DNA of 64,000 bases from Thauera humireducens (GTDB lineage: Bacteria > Pseudomonadota > Gammaproteobacteria > Burkholderiales > Rhodocyclaceae): positions 2,356,001 through 2,420,000 of the forward strand of contig NZ_CP014646.1 of NCBI RefSeq assembly GCF_001051995.2, read 5' to 3'. The notes beneath the pieces are model-generated. The model did no database searches. It was not told the origin of the DNA and worked only from the letters and a program-made list of their open reading frames with translations. Position numbers and translations under genes: made by a program. This document shows, one piece after another, positions 12,845 to 21,502 of the stretch. Within the stretch, counting starts at the first letter, position 1; every line of letters begins with the position of its first letter.

Positions 12845-13762
12845 TCAGAAGTACCCCTCTTGCTTTTTCTTTTCCATGGAAGCGGCGGAATCGTGGTCGA
12901 TCACCCGACCCTGGCGCTCGGAGGTGCGGGTGAGGAGCATCTCCTGGATGATCGCCGGCAGCGTGTCGGCCTCGGACTCCACCGCACCGGTCAGCGGGTA
13001 GCAGCCCAGGGTGCGAAAGCGCACCTTCTTCATCATCGGCACCTCGCCGGGCTTCAAGGGCATGCGGTGGTCGTCGACCATGATCAGCGTGCCGTCGCGT
13101 TCCACCACCGGGCGTTCGGCGGCGTAGTACAGCGGCACGATGGGGATGTTCTCGAGATAGATGTATTGCCAGATGTCGAGCTCGGTCCAGTTCGACAGCG
13201 GGAACACCCGGATCGACTCGCCCTTGTGCTTTCTGGCGTTGTAGAGCTTCCACAGCTCGGGGCGCTGGTTCTTCGGGTCCCAGCGGTGCTGCGCGGTGCG
13301 GAACGAGAACACGCGCTCCTTGGCGCGCGACTTCTCCTCGTCGCGGCGCGCCCCGCCGAAGGCGACGTCGAAACCGTACTGGTCGAGCGCCTGCTTGAGG
13401 CCCTCGGTCTTCATGATGTCGGTGTGGATCGCCGAGCCGTGGGTGAAGGGGTTGATGTCCTTCTCCACACCTTCGGGGTTGATGTGCACCAGCAGGTCCA
13501 TGCCCGTCTCCTGCGCCATGCGGTCGCGGAAGCGGTACATCTCCTGGAACTTCCAGCGCGTATCGACGTGCAGCAGCGGAAACGGCGGCACGGCCGGGTA
13601 GAAGGCCTTCATCGCCAGGTGCAGCATGACCGCGCTGTCCTTGCCGATGGAGTACAGCATCACCGGCTTGTCGGCCTCGGCGACGACCTCGCGCAGGATG
13701 TGGATGCTTTCGGCTTCGAGCCGTTGCAGGTGGGTCAGATTGATCGACTGAAGGGCTTGCAT
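12845..13762 (-). CDS. cysD: Sulfate adenylyltransferase subunit 2
   Basis: The catalytic subunit of ATP sulfurylase, making APS from sulfate and ATP with CysN. It is a PP-loop ATPase: [20 protein letters not shown] near residues 28-47, then [12 protein letters not shown] and [21 protein letters not shown]. The 305-residue length fits CysD (about 302 in E. coli). The ATG at 13762 begins [23 protein letters not shown], a typical CysD start; the longer frame to 13909 has no conserved residues. It is divergent from cysQ across 193 bases. Confidence 0.97.
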   Translation of the reverse strand: MQALQSINLTHLQRLEAESIHILREVVAEADKPVMLYSIGKDSAVMLHLAMKAFYPAVPPFPLLHVDTRWKFQEMYRFRDRMAQETGMDLLVHINPEGVEKDINPFTHGSAIHTDIMKTEGLKQALDQYGFDVAFGGARRDEEKSRAKERVFSFRTAQHRWDPKNQRPELWKLYNARKHKGESIRVFPLSNWTELDIWQYIYLENIPIVPLYYAAERPVVERDGTLIMVDDHRMPLKPGEVPMMKKVRFRTLGCYPLTGAVESEADTLPAIIQEMLLTRTSERQGRVIDHDSAASMEKKKQEGYF

Positions 13763-13955
13763 GGAATCGGAAGGCAGATCTGCCCGAGGAAAAACGTGAA
13801 GCGCGAATGATCGCGCATCCTGAGCGCGCACCGGCAGAAAACTTGGATGGGATGTGCTGGATCGGCAGCGAAAGTCGCTCCGGACAGGGATCGCCCGCCC
13901 CGACTGCACGGGCAGTCGCTAAAATGCAGCGCCTTGCCCCCTGCGGACCAGCACC
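13763..13955. promoter_or_regulatory. Divergent cysD/cysQ promoter region
   Basis: The 193-base gap must carry promoters in both directions. On the plus strand TAAAAT (13920-13925) is a plausible -10 box about 30 bases before the cysQ GTG start, but no good -35 accompanies it, which would fit an activator-dependent promoter. A CysB site cannot be assigned by eye. Confidence 0.35.
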
Positions 13956-14726
13956 GTGACCATCCAGCACCACGCCGACTTGCTCGAGGACCTCCTGCCC
14001 ATCATCCGCGCTGCCGGCGATGTCGTGATGGCGGTGTACCGCACGGACTTCGCGGTGCGCGGCAAGGACGACGCCTCGCCCGTGACCGAGGCCGACGAAC
14101 GTGCCGAGGCGCTGATCCTGCCCGCGCTCGAAGCGCTGCTGCCGGGCACCCCCATCGTGGCCGAGGAGGCCGTCGCCGCCGGCGCCCTCCCCGAGGTGGG
14201 CGAACGTTTCTGGCTGGTCGACCCGCTCGACGGCACCAAGGAGTTCATCAGCCGCAACGGCGAGTTCACGGTCAACATCGCCCTCATCGAGCACGGCACG
14301 CCGGTGCTGGGCGCCGTCCTCGCGCCGGCGCTCGGTCGACTGTTTGCCGGCCGCGTCGGCGCAGGCGCGTTCGTGGAAGAAGGCGGCGAGCGCCGCCCGA
14401 TTGCCTGCCGCGGGGTGCCGGCCGATGGCCTCACGGTCGTGGCCAGCCGCTCGCATGGCGACGCCGCGGCGCTGGAGGCGTTCCTTGGCGGGCGCAAGGT
14501 CGCCGCGCTCAAGAATGCCGGCTCCTCGCTCAAGCTGTGCCTGATCGCCTGTGCGGAGGCCGACCTCTATCCCCGCCTCGGTCGCACCATGGAATGGGAC
14601 ATCGCCGCCGGTCACGCCGTGCTCGCCGCCGCGGGGGGCCGCGTAAAGACCCTGTCCGGCGAACCGCTGCGCTACGGCAAGCCGGGTTTCGACAACCCTC
14701 ACTTCGTCGCCTGCGGCGCCGCATGA
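13956..14726 (+). CDS. cysQ: 3'(2'),5'-bisphosphate nucleotidase CysQ
   Basis: A 256-residue member of the inositol monophosphatase/FIG superfamily that hydrolyses PAP (3'-phosphoadenosine 5'-phosphate), the by-product of PAPS reduction. Metal-binding motifs are visible: DASPVTEADERAE, the IVAEEAV Glu pair, WLVDPLDGTKEFI, and the C-terminal EWDIAAGHAVL. The start is GTG. Its divergent placement from cysDNC supports a role in removing PAP from sulfate assimilation. It is followed after 16 bases by the permease gene, so the two probably form an operon. Confidence 0.95.
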   Translation: MTIQHHADLLEDLLPIIRAAGDVVMAVYRTDFAVRGKDDASPVTEADERAEALILPALEALLPGTPIVAEEAVAAGALPEVGERFWLVDPLDGTKEFISRNGEFTVNIALIEHGTPVLGAVLAPALGRLFAGRVGAGAFVEEGGERRPIACRGVPADGLTVVASRSHGDAAALEAFLGGRKVAALKNAGSSLKLCLIACAEADLYPRLGRTMEWDIAAGHAVLAAAGGRVKTLSGEPLRYGKPGFDNPHFVACGAA

Positions 14727-14742
14727 CACGCACAGTCCGCAG

Positions 14743-16479
14743 ATGACGGCCTACCTCGTCCTCGGCTCCATCGCCGTCCTGCTCGCCCTGCTCGTGCACG
14801 GGCGCATCAGCCCCGCCATCCTGTTCGCCACCTGGGCGGGCGGCTACCACCTGCTGGGGCTGTCGAGCCAGCAGGCCTTCCTGTCCAGCTTCACCAACCC
14901 GGCACTGGCCACGCTGATCCTGCTGCTGCTGGTGTCGCTGGCGCTGGAACGCTCACCGCTGCTCGACCGCCTGTCCTCCTCGCTGCTCAAGGGCAGTGAA
15001 GGGCGCGCAATACTGAAACTCGGCGGTTTCGCCACCCTGATCTCGGCCTTCATGAACAACACCGCGGTCGTCGGGGCCCTGCTGGGGCCGATCTCGAAAC
15101 AGCGGCGCCATCCACCTTCGAAGCTGCTGATACCCCTGTCATACGCCTCGATCCTGGGCGGGATCACGACCCTGGTGGGCACCTCGACCAACCTCGTGGT
15201 GAATTCCTTCGCGATCGAGGCCGGACTGCCCCCACTGCACATGTTCCAGTTCACCGTGGTCGGCCTGCCGGTGGCGATCATGTGCATCGTGGTCATGGCA
15301 CTCGGTACGCGGCTGCTACCCACGAATGCGGCCACCGAGGAGGAATCGCGTTCAGCCTATTTCCTCGAGGCCCGCCTCGCGCCCGACTCGCCATTGGTCG
15401 GCCGCAGCATCGAGCAGAACCGCCTGCGCAACCTGGAGGGCCTGTTCCTCGTCGAGATCGAGCGTGACGGCCACCTGATCTCGCCCGTCGGCCCCGCCGA
15501 GGTCCTGCTCGCGGGCGACGTGCTCGTCTTTACCGGAGAGGTCACCAAGGTTCAGGCCCTGCAGCGGTTTCCGGGCCTTCAGGTATTCGGCGCAGGCGCA
15601 GACGCCCTGCTCAAGTCGAACTTGGTCGAGGTCGTCATCTCCAACCAGTCGGAGCTGGCCAACCGCACGCTACGCGATGTCGACTTCCGCACCATGTTCG
15701 ATGCCGGCGTCGTCGGCATCCGCCGCGGCGACAAGCGCCTCACCGGCCAGCTCGGCCGCATCCCGCTGCGCGTCGGCGACAGTCTGCTGCTCGCCGCGGG
15801 ACCGGACTTCTTCCAGCACCGCAACCTCGACCGCAACTTCCACGTGCTCAATGGTGCAGGCCTGCGCCCGCGCATGACGGCGCGGCAGAGCACGCTGGCG
15901 CTGTCGGGCTTCGCCGCGGTCATCCTGCTGTCGGCACTGGAATGGCTGCCGCTGTTCAGCGGGCTGCTGATCCTGCTGGCGGCCCTGCTCGCGAGCGGCC
16001 TGCTGACGCTTGGCGAGATGCGGCGGCGTTTTCCCTTCGAGCTGATGATCGTGATCGCCTCCGCGCTGACGATCGCCGGCGTCATCGAGCGCTCCGGCGC
16101 CGCGGAACTCATGGCCGGCTGGATGCGACAGCTCTTCGACGGCTACGGCGTATCCGGCGCACTGGTCGGCGTTTACCTGATCACCCTTGCACTCACCGAA
16201 CTCGTCACCAACAACGCCGCTGCGGCGCTGGCCTTCCCGATCGCGCTGGGCACCGCACGCGCCTTCGGCGTGGACCCGACCCCGTTCGTGATGGTCGTCG
16301 CCTACGGTGCCAGCGCAGGCTTTCTGATCCCCTTCGGCTACCAGACGCACCTGATGGTGTATTCGGCGGGCCGCTACCGCATGCGCGACTTCCTGCGCGC
16401 GGGGCTGCCAATCAGCCTGACCTATTCGATCGGCGTGCTGCTGCTGGTGCCGCTGGCATTTCCGTTTCGCCCGGGCTGA
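14743..16479 (+). CDS. SLC13/DASS-family permease with two TrkA-C domains, probable sulfate transporter
   Basis: A 578-residue inner-membrane protein. Transmembrane helices flank a central soluble region (about 200-370) made of two RCK/TrkA-C-like domains, each with the pattern of LLAGDVLVFTG or LRVGDSLLLAAG. The family signatures AFMNNTAVVGALLGP and TNNAAAALAFPIALG carry the Asn-rich loops that bind anion and sodium; TTLVGTSTNLVVN is also typical. The family includes sodium/sulfate and dicarboxylate carriers; location directly after cysQ and opposite cysDNC makes sulfate the best guess. Substrate is inferred from neighbours only. Confidence 0.85.
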   Translation: MTAYLVLGSIAVLLALLVHGRISPAILFATWAGGYHLLGLSSQQAFLSSFTNPALATLILLLLVSLALERSPLLDRLSSSLLKGSEGRAILKLGGFATLISAFMNNTAVVGALLGPISKQRRHPPSKLLIPLSYASILGGITTLVGTSTNLVVNSFAIEAGLPPLHMFQFTVVGLPVAIMCIVVMALGTRLLPTNAATEEESRSAYFLEARLAPDSPLVGRSIEQNRLRNLEGLFLVEIERDGHLISPVGPAEVLLAGDVLVFTGEVTKVQALQRFPGLQVFGAGADALLKSNLVEVVISNQSELANRTLRDVDFRTMFDAGVVGIRRGDKRLTGQLGRIPLRVGDSLLLAAGPDFFQHRNLDRNFHVLNGAGLRPRMTARQSTLALSGFAAVILLSALEWLPLFSGLLILLAALLASGLLTLGEMRRRFPFELMIVIASALTIAGVIERSGAAELMAGWMRQLFDGYGVSGALVGVYLITLALTELVTNNAAAALAFPIALGTARAFGVDPTPFVMVVAYGASAGFLIPFGYQTHLMVYSAGRYRMRDFLRAGLPISLTYSIGVLLLVPLAFPFRPG

Positions 16480-16659
16480 TTCGCCCCCGTCCGCGTGAAG
16501 GCCGCAGCCCTCGACGGAGCAGGCGCGCCTCCGTGGAGCAAAGCACGGCGACGCGCCTCCTGGTCCTTTTTCCGACGCCAGGCGGTTGTCGCCTCAACGC
16601 TCTGCGACTAACCTTGTGGCATTGCATCATTCACCGACTGTTGCCGACCCTGGTTCGAT
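16480..16659 (+). other. Gap between sulfate block and exopolysaccharide locus
   Basis: 180 bases without a credible gene separate the permease from the first exopolysaccharide gene. No clear terminator or consensus promoter could be seen. Confidence 0.3.
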
Positions 16660-18240
16660 ATGAACGCCACTCACTTGCTGCATCAGCTTATTCTTTCCTC
16701 CGCCCAGCAGACGCCCGAAGCGGCCGCCCTGAGCTTCGGCGCCGAACAGCGCAGCTATGGCGCACTGGCCGCCGAGGTGCAGGCCTTTGCCGCCGGACTG
16801 CGCCAGCTGGGCCTGGAGCGCAGCGAACGGGTCGGCATCTACTTGGACAAGCGCATCGAGACGGTGGTGGGCATGTTCGGCGCCACGGCCGCGGGCGGCG
16901 TGTTCGTGCCAGTGAACCCGATACTCAAGCCCGAACAGGTCGGCTACATCCTGCAGGACTGCAACGTCCGGGTGCTGCTGACCTCGCCCGAGCGCTTCGC
17001 CGCACTCGCCCAGACCCTGGGCAGCTGCCATGACCTGCGCCACGTCGTGCTGACCGGCAATCCGGCAGAGCTCCCTGCCCTGCCCGGCGCATCCGTGCAT
17101 CGGCTCAACGACCTGATGGCGGCGCCGGCCGCTCCCGGCCACCGCGTCATCGACGCCGACATGGCCGCCATCCTCTACACCTCGGGCAGCACCGGCAGAC
17201 CCAAGGGCGTCGTGCTCTCCCATCGCAACATGGTCACCGGCGCCAAGAGCGTTGCCGAGTACCTTGGCAACAACGCCAACGACACCCTGCTGGCGGCACT
17301 GCCGCTCTCCTTCGACGCCGGTTTCTCACAGCTGACGACCGCCTTCCACAGCGGCGCCCGCGTCGTGCTGCTCAACTACCTGCTGCCGCGCGACGTGCTG
17401 AAAGCCATCGAGAAGGAGAAGGTCACCGGCCTGACCGCCGTTCCGCCGCTGTGGATCCAGCTCTCGCAGCTGCAGTGGCCGGAAACCATCACCGAGCACC
17501 TGCGCTACATCGCCAACACCGGCGGCCGCATGCCACTCGAGACCCTGACCACGCTGCGCGGCATGCTGCCGAAGACCCGGCCCTTCCTGATGTACGGTCT
17601 CACCGAGGCCTTCCGCGCCACCTACCTGCCACCGGAGGAAGCCGACCGCCGGCCCGACTCGATCGGCAAGGCCATCCCCAATTCCGACGTGGTCGTGCTG
17701 CGCGAGGACGGCAGCGAATGCGCGCCCAACGAACCGGGCGAGCTGGTGCAGCGCGGCGCGCTCGTCGCGATGGGCTACTGGAACGACCCCGAGAAGACCG
17801 CCGAACGCTTCAAGCCCTTGCCCAGCCACGCGCCGGGCCGCCAGGGCGGGCTGGTGCTGCCCGAGATCGCCGTGTTTTCCGGCGACACCGTGCGGCGCGA
17901 CGAAGAGGGCTTCCTCTACTTCATCGGCCGCCGCGACGAGATGATCAAGACCTCCGGCTACCGCGTCAGCCCAACCGAGGTCGAGGAGATCCTGTACGCG
18001 ACCAAGCTGGTCGGTGAATGCGCGGCCTTCGGCGTCGCGCACGACACCCTGGGCCAGAGCATCACCGTCATCGCCACGCCACCGCAGGGTGGGTCGCTCG
18101 ACACCGCGGCACTGCTGGCCGAATGTCGCCAGCGCATGCCCGCCTACATGGTGCCGACGCGCATCGAGATGCGCGACGGGCCGCTGCCGCGCAACCCCAA
18201 CGGCAAGATCGACCGCAAGACGCTGTCCAGCGAGGTCTGA
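16660..18240 (+). CDS. Acyl-CoA ligase (AMP-forming), exosortase A system-associated
   Basis: A 526-residue ANL-superfamily adenylating enzyme. It has the AMP-binding P-loop-like motif YTSGSTGRPKGVVLSH, the YGLTEAFRATYL motif, GDTVRRDEEGFLYFIGRRDEMIKTSGYRVSP (A8 hinge) and a C-terminal catalytic Lys in PRNPNGKIDRKTL. It activates a carboxylic acid as an adenylate and would load it on CoA or on a carrier. I recognise it as the XrtA-locus-specific ligase that usually accompanies an acyl carrier protein and a PLP decarboxylase, all present in this locus. The substrate is unknown. Confidence 0.9.
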   Translation: MNATHLLHQLILSSAQQTPEAAALSFGAEQRSYGALAAEVQAFAAGLRQLGLERSERVGIYLDKRIETVVGMFGATAAGGVFVPVNPILKPEQVGYILQDCNVRVLLTSPERFAALAQTLGSCHDLRHVVLTGNPAELPALPGASVHRLNDLMAAPAAPGHRVIDADMAAILYTSGSTGRPKGVVLSHRNMVTGAKSVAEYLGNNANDTLLAALPLSFDAGFSQLTTAFHSGARVVLLNYLLPRDVLKAIEKEKVTGLTAVPPLWIQLSQLQWPETITEHLRYIANTGGRMPLETLTTLRGMLPKTRPFLMYGLTEAFRATYLPPEEADRRPDSIGKAIPNSDVVVLREDGSECAPNEPGELVQRGALVAMGYWNDPEKTAERFKPLPSHAPGRQGGLVLPEIAVFSGDTVRRDEEGFLYFIGRRDEMIKTSGYRVSPTEVEEILYATKLVGECAAFGVAHDTLGQSITVIATPPQGGSLDTAALLAECRQRMPAYMVPTRIEMRDGPLPRNPNGKIDRKTLSSEV

Positions 18241-18258
18241 CCGAGCTCGGCGGTGCTC

Positions 18259-19488
18259 ATGTCTCGCGGATATGAAGGGGCCATGCGGCCCCCTCGCCCG
18301 ATTGCCGCGCGGCGCAGCCGACGCGCGCATACGGCACTTCTCCATGCGGCACTGCTCATAGCCACCTGCATCCTGTCATCGGATCTCGCTGCAGCCGTCA
18401 TCCGCGTCGGTCCGGGCGAAGCCTTCACGCGCATCGCCGATGCAGCGAAGGCCGCACGGGACGGCGACATCGTCGAGATCCTGCCTGGCGAGTACCGGGG
18501 CGACGTCACGGTGTGGCACCAGAAACGCCTGCTCATCCGCGGTATGGGCGAACGGCCAGTGCTGATTGCCGACGGCAAGAACGCGGAGGGCAAGGCCATC
18601 TGGGTGATCCGCAACGGCGACATCCGGATCGAGAACATCGCTTTCCAAGGCGCCCGCGCGGCTGACGGCAATGGCGCCGGCATCCGCTTCGAGCGTGGGC
18701 GACTGGAAGTGAGCAACAGCAGCTTCGTCGACAACCAGGTCGGCTTGCTGACGGCAAACTTCGAAGAGGCGGAACTCATCATCCGCGACAGCCTGTTCGC
18801 ACAGGCCCCGCGGCAGCCGCAACCGCTGCCACACCTGCTCTACGTCGGCCGCATCGCCCGTTTCGAGATCAGCGGCAGCCGCTTCCATCAGGGTTACCAC
18901 GGCCACTTGCTCAAATCGCGCGCGCGCCATAACGACATCCGCTACAACCTGCTCTTCGACGGTCCGGCAGGCGAAGCGTCCTACGAGATCGACCTGCCCA
19001 ACGGCGGCCTGGCCTTCGTCATCGGCAACATCATCGGCCAGAGCGCCCATACCCAGAACCCGGTGGTCGTGTCCTACGGCGCAGAAGGCGAGGCCTGGCC
19101 CGACAGCGCGCTCTACCTGTCACACAACACCCTGCTCAGCGATCGCCTGACCGGCACCTGGTTCCTGCGTACCTTCACCGACAAGTTGCCCGGCAATGTC
19201 GAGGTGCTGGGCATCAACAACATCACTGCGGGCATCGGTGCCTTCACACTTGCGGCGAGCGGCGAGTTCCGGGGCAACGTGCCCCTTCCCCCCGGCGGTC
19301 TGCTTGCGCCCGACGCACTCGACTTTCGCCCTCGCGGCGCCAAGCTGCTGCGCCACCTCACCACGCCGGCCGGCAGCGCACGCGGCGTTTCGCTCGTGCC
19401 CGAAGCGGAGTTCGCACTGCCGATCGGCACCCGTCCGCTCGTCCCGTCGCCAAACGGGTTGCCCGGGGCCTTGCAGAACGACTTCTGA
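18259..19488 (+). CDS. Secreted right-handed parallel beta-helix protein
   Basis: About 409 residues with an N-terminal signal sequence after a basic n-region (hydrophobic core LLHAALLIATCILSS, likely cut after AAA). The mature part opens with IRVGPGEAFTRIADAAKAARDGDIVEILPGEY, the classic start of pectate-lyase-like beta-helix proteins, and continues with short beta-strand repeats (VIRNGDIRIENIAFQGA, GIRFERGRLEVSNSSFVDN). It may bind, cleave or epimerise the exopolysaccharide in the periplasm; no catalytic residues can be assigned. Possible starts are GTG 18253, ATG 18259 and ATG 18283, the last with AAGGGG close by. It follows the acyl-CoA ligase after 18 bases. Confidence 0.72.
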   Translation: MSRGYEGAMRPPRPIAARRSRRAHTALLHAALLIATCILSSDLAAAVIRVGPGEAFTRIADAAKAARDGDIVEILPGEYRGDVTVWHQKRLLIRGMGERPVLIADGKNAEGKAIWVIRNGDIRIENIAFQGARAADGNGAGIRFERGRLEVSNSSFVDNQVGLLTANFEEAELIIRDSLFAQAPRQPQPLPHLLYVGRIARFEISGSRFHQGYHGHLLKSRARHNDIRYNLLFDGPAGEASYEIDLPNGGLAFVIGNIIGQSAHTQNPVVVSYGAEGEAWPDSALYLSHNTLLSDRLTGTWFLRTFTDKLPGNVEVLGINNITAGIGAFTLAASGEFRGNVPLPPGGLLAPDALDFRPRGAKLLRHLTTPAGSARGVSLVPEAEFALPIGTRPLVPSPNGLPGALQNDF

Positions 19489-19638
19489 ATGCACGAGACG
19501 GCTGGGACGCTGACCGGGCATGGGCGATGCGGACTTCTGTCATATCCGGATCGCACTCGGCACTGACAATCCCGCCTTCATGCGGCATCATCCCGTCGAT
19601 TCGAAACTTTCCAGCCTACGCGGCCAACGGAGTTCAGT

Positions 19639-21435
19639 GTGCTTGAGCGGTTCTGTGGTGTTCTTCACGCGTCGGACGCAGTCACCGACACCAGCCGGAT
19701 CTTTCCCGAAACGCTGGCGCGCCTGCAGTTTCCCCAAGGTGCAATCGGTTACCGGACGGATGTAACGGTCTTCCAGGAAGACGGCAGCGTCTGCCTTGCG
19801 CTTGGCACGCCCCGCTTCAAGGACGCCGCCCTGCAGCAACTCAAGGATCAGCGCGGCGCGGCTGCGGCCTGGGCGCAAGCCTTCCGCACCCTTGGCGATG
19901 ACGCCCTGCAGCAAGCCGCCGGCCGCTTCAGCGTCATCCTGATCGCCCGGGATGGCAGCCAGGCATTGCTCGCCACCGACCGCTTCGGCACCTGGCCCAT
20001 CTGCTATGCCGAACACGAGGGACGACTGCATTTCTCGGACCGCGCCGACACGCTCCCCGGCGTCCCGCGGAAGATCTCGTCGCAGGCGGTATTCGAGTAC
20101 CTCTTCTTCCACATGATCCCGGCGCCGACGACCATCTTCGAAGGCGTCTTCCGGCTTCCCCAGGGCCACCTGCTCAAGTGGCAGGATGGCAAGGCAGAAT
20201 GCCGGCGCTGGTGGCAAGCGGTCTTCGAGGAAGACAACACCCCGAGCCTGGAGGAGTCCAAAGCACGCTTCCTCCAGATCATCGAGGACGACGTACGCCG
20301 CGAGGCCGAAGGCGCCAGCGTGGGCTGCTTCCTGTCGGGCGGCACGGATAGTTCCACCGTCACCGGCATGCTGTGCAAGGTGCTCGGCCAACCTGCACGC
20401 AGTTATTCGATCGGTTTCGACGCCAGCGGCTACGACGAGATGGCGTACGCCCGCATCGCCGCAAAGCGTTTCGGCGCCGACCACCGCGAGTACTACGTCA
20501 CCCCGGACGACCTCGTAGCAGGCATTCCGCAGGTCGCCACCCACTACGACCAGCCTTTCGGCAACTCGTCCGCCCTGCCCGGCTGGATCTGCGCCGCGCG
20601 TGCGCGCGAGGACGGCATCGAGCGCATGCTCGCCGGCGACGGCGGCGACGAACTGTTCGGTGGCAACACCCGCTACGCCAAGCAGCGGGTCTTCGGCTGG
20701 TACGACGGCGTGCCCGGTCTGCTGCGCCGTGGCCTGCTCGAGCCCACGCTGGCCCTGCCCGGCATGGACCGCATCCCGGTGGTCAAGAAGGGCGTCAGCT
20801 ACGTCGAGCAGGCCCGCGTGCCCATGCCCGACCGCATCCACATGTACAACATGCTGGTCCAACTGGGCATGGACACCGTCTTCGCGCCCGACTTCATCGC
20901 GCGTGTCGACACCGACCGCCCCTACCGCGCGCAGCGCGAGGTGTGGCAGGCCACCAACGCCCACGCCCACATCAACCGCATGCTCAACTACGACTGGAAA
21001 TACACGCTGGCCGACAACGACCTGCCCAAGGTCATCGGCACCACCCAGCTGGCCGGCGTGGACGTGGCGTTCCCGCTGCTCAGCGACGAGCTCACCGACT
21101 TCTCGCTCACGCTGCCTCCGGAATGGAAGCTCAAGCGCCTGACCCTGCGCTGGTTCTTCAAGGAAGCCCTGCGCGGCTTTCTCCCCGACGAGATCATCGC
21201 CAAGAAGAAGCACGGCTTCGGCCTGCCCTTCGGTGTCTGGGCCTGCCAGCACGCGGGCCTCAAGGGGCTCGCGACCGACGCGCTGGGCAGTTTCCGCAGC
21301 CGCGGCATCGTCCGCCCCCAGTTCATCGACGAACTGCTGAACACCCACCTGCCTGCCCACCCCGGCTACTACGGCGAGATGGTGTGGATCCTGATGATCA
21401 TGGAATTCTGGATGCGGGAACACGAGACAGCCTGA
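19639..21435 (+). CDS. Asparagine synthetase-like amide-bond-forming protein, degenerate glutaminase domain
   Basis: 598 residues with an N-terminal Ntn-like domain and a C-terminal AsnB synthetase domain whose ATP pyrophosphatase motif is CFLSGGTDSSTVTGM; DGGDELFGGN follows. The first Cys is residue 6 (MLERFCGVL) rather than residue 2, and neither the RGPD nor the NGEIYN glutaminase motif is present, although DRFGTWPICY remains. Unless a propeptide is removed, glutamine hydrolysis looks lost, so an amine may be supplied directly, as in beta-lactam synthetase. The start is GTG. It sits between the beta-helix protein and the PLP decarboxylase in the XrtA accessory cluster. Product unknown. Confidence 0.82.
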   Translation: MLERFCGVLHASDAVTDTSRIFPETLARLQFPQGAIGYRTDVTVFQEDGSVCLALGTPRFKDAALQQLKDQRGAAAAWAQAFRTLGDDALQQAAGRFSVILIARDGSQALLATDRFGTWPICYAEHEGRLHFSDRADTLPGVPRKISSQAVFEYLFFHMIPAPTTIFEGVFRLPQGHLLKWQDGKAECRRWWQAVFEEDNTPSLEESKARFLQIIEDDVRREAEGASVGCFLSGGTDSSTVTGMLCKVLGQPARSYSIGFDASGYDEMAYARIAAKRFGADHREYYVTPDDLVAGIPQVATHYDQPFGNSSALPGWICAARAREDGIERMLAGDGGDELFGGNTRYAKQRVFGWYDGVPGLLRRGLLEPTLALPGMDRIPVVKKGVSYVEQARVPMPDRIHMYNMLVQLGMDTVFAPDFIARVDTDRPYRAQREVWQATNAHAHINRMLNYDWKYTLADNDLPKVIGTTQLAGVDVAFPLLSDELTDFSLTLPPEWKLKRLTLRWFFKEALRGFLPDEIIAKKKHGFGLPFGVWACQHAGLKGLATDALGSFRSRGIVRPQFIDELLNTHLPAHPGYYGEMVWILMIMEFWMREHETA

Positions 21436-21502
21436 CGCTCGTCACACGCCACCCGACAACGGATCACGCGCAACGCCCCGCCCTGCCGAATCGAGACTCA
21501 AG

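Noticed and set aside
10577..13810. Very long plus-strand open frame (over 1000 codons) opposite ampD, cysNC and cysD
   Set aside because: It lies antisense to well-supported genes, and its translation is low-complexity (His/Arg/Gly/Val/Leu-rich) with no domains: a GC-rich third-position artefact.
16610..16640. TGGCATTGCAT before the acyl-CoA ligase as a sigma54 site
   Set aside because: Spacing between GG and GC elements does not fit the 10-base rule.
19588..21423. Long minus-strand open frame opposite the synthetase-like gene
   Set aside because: Same GC-driven antisense artefact, with repetitive Ala/Gly/Val/Asp composition.
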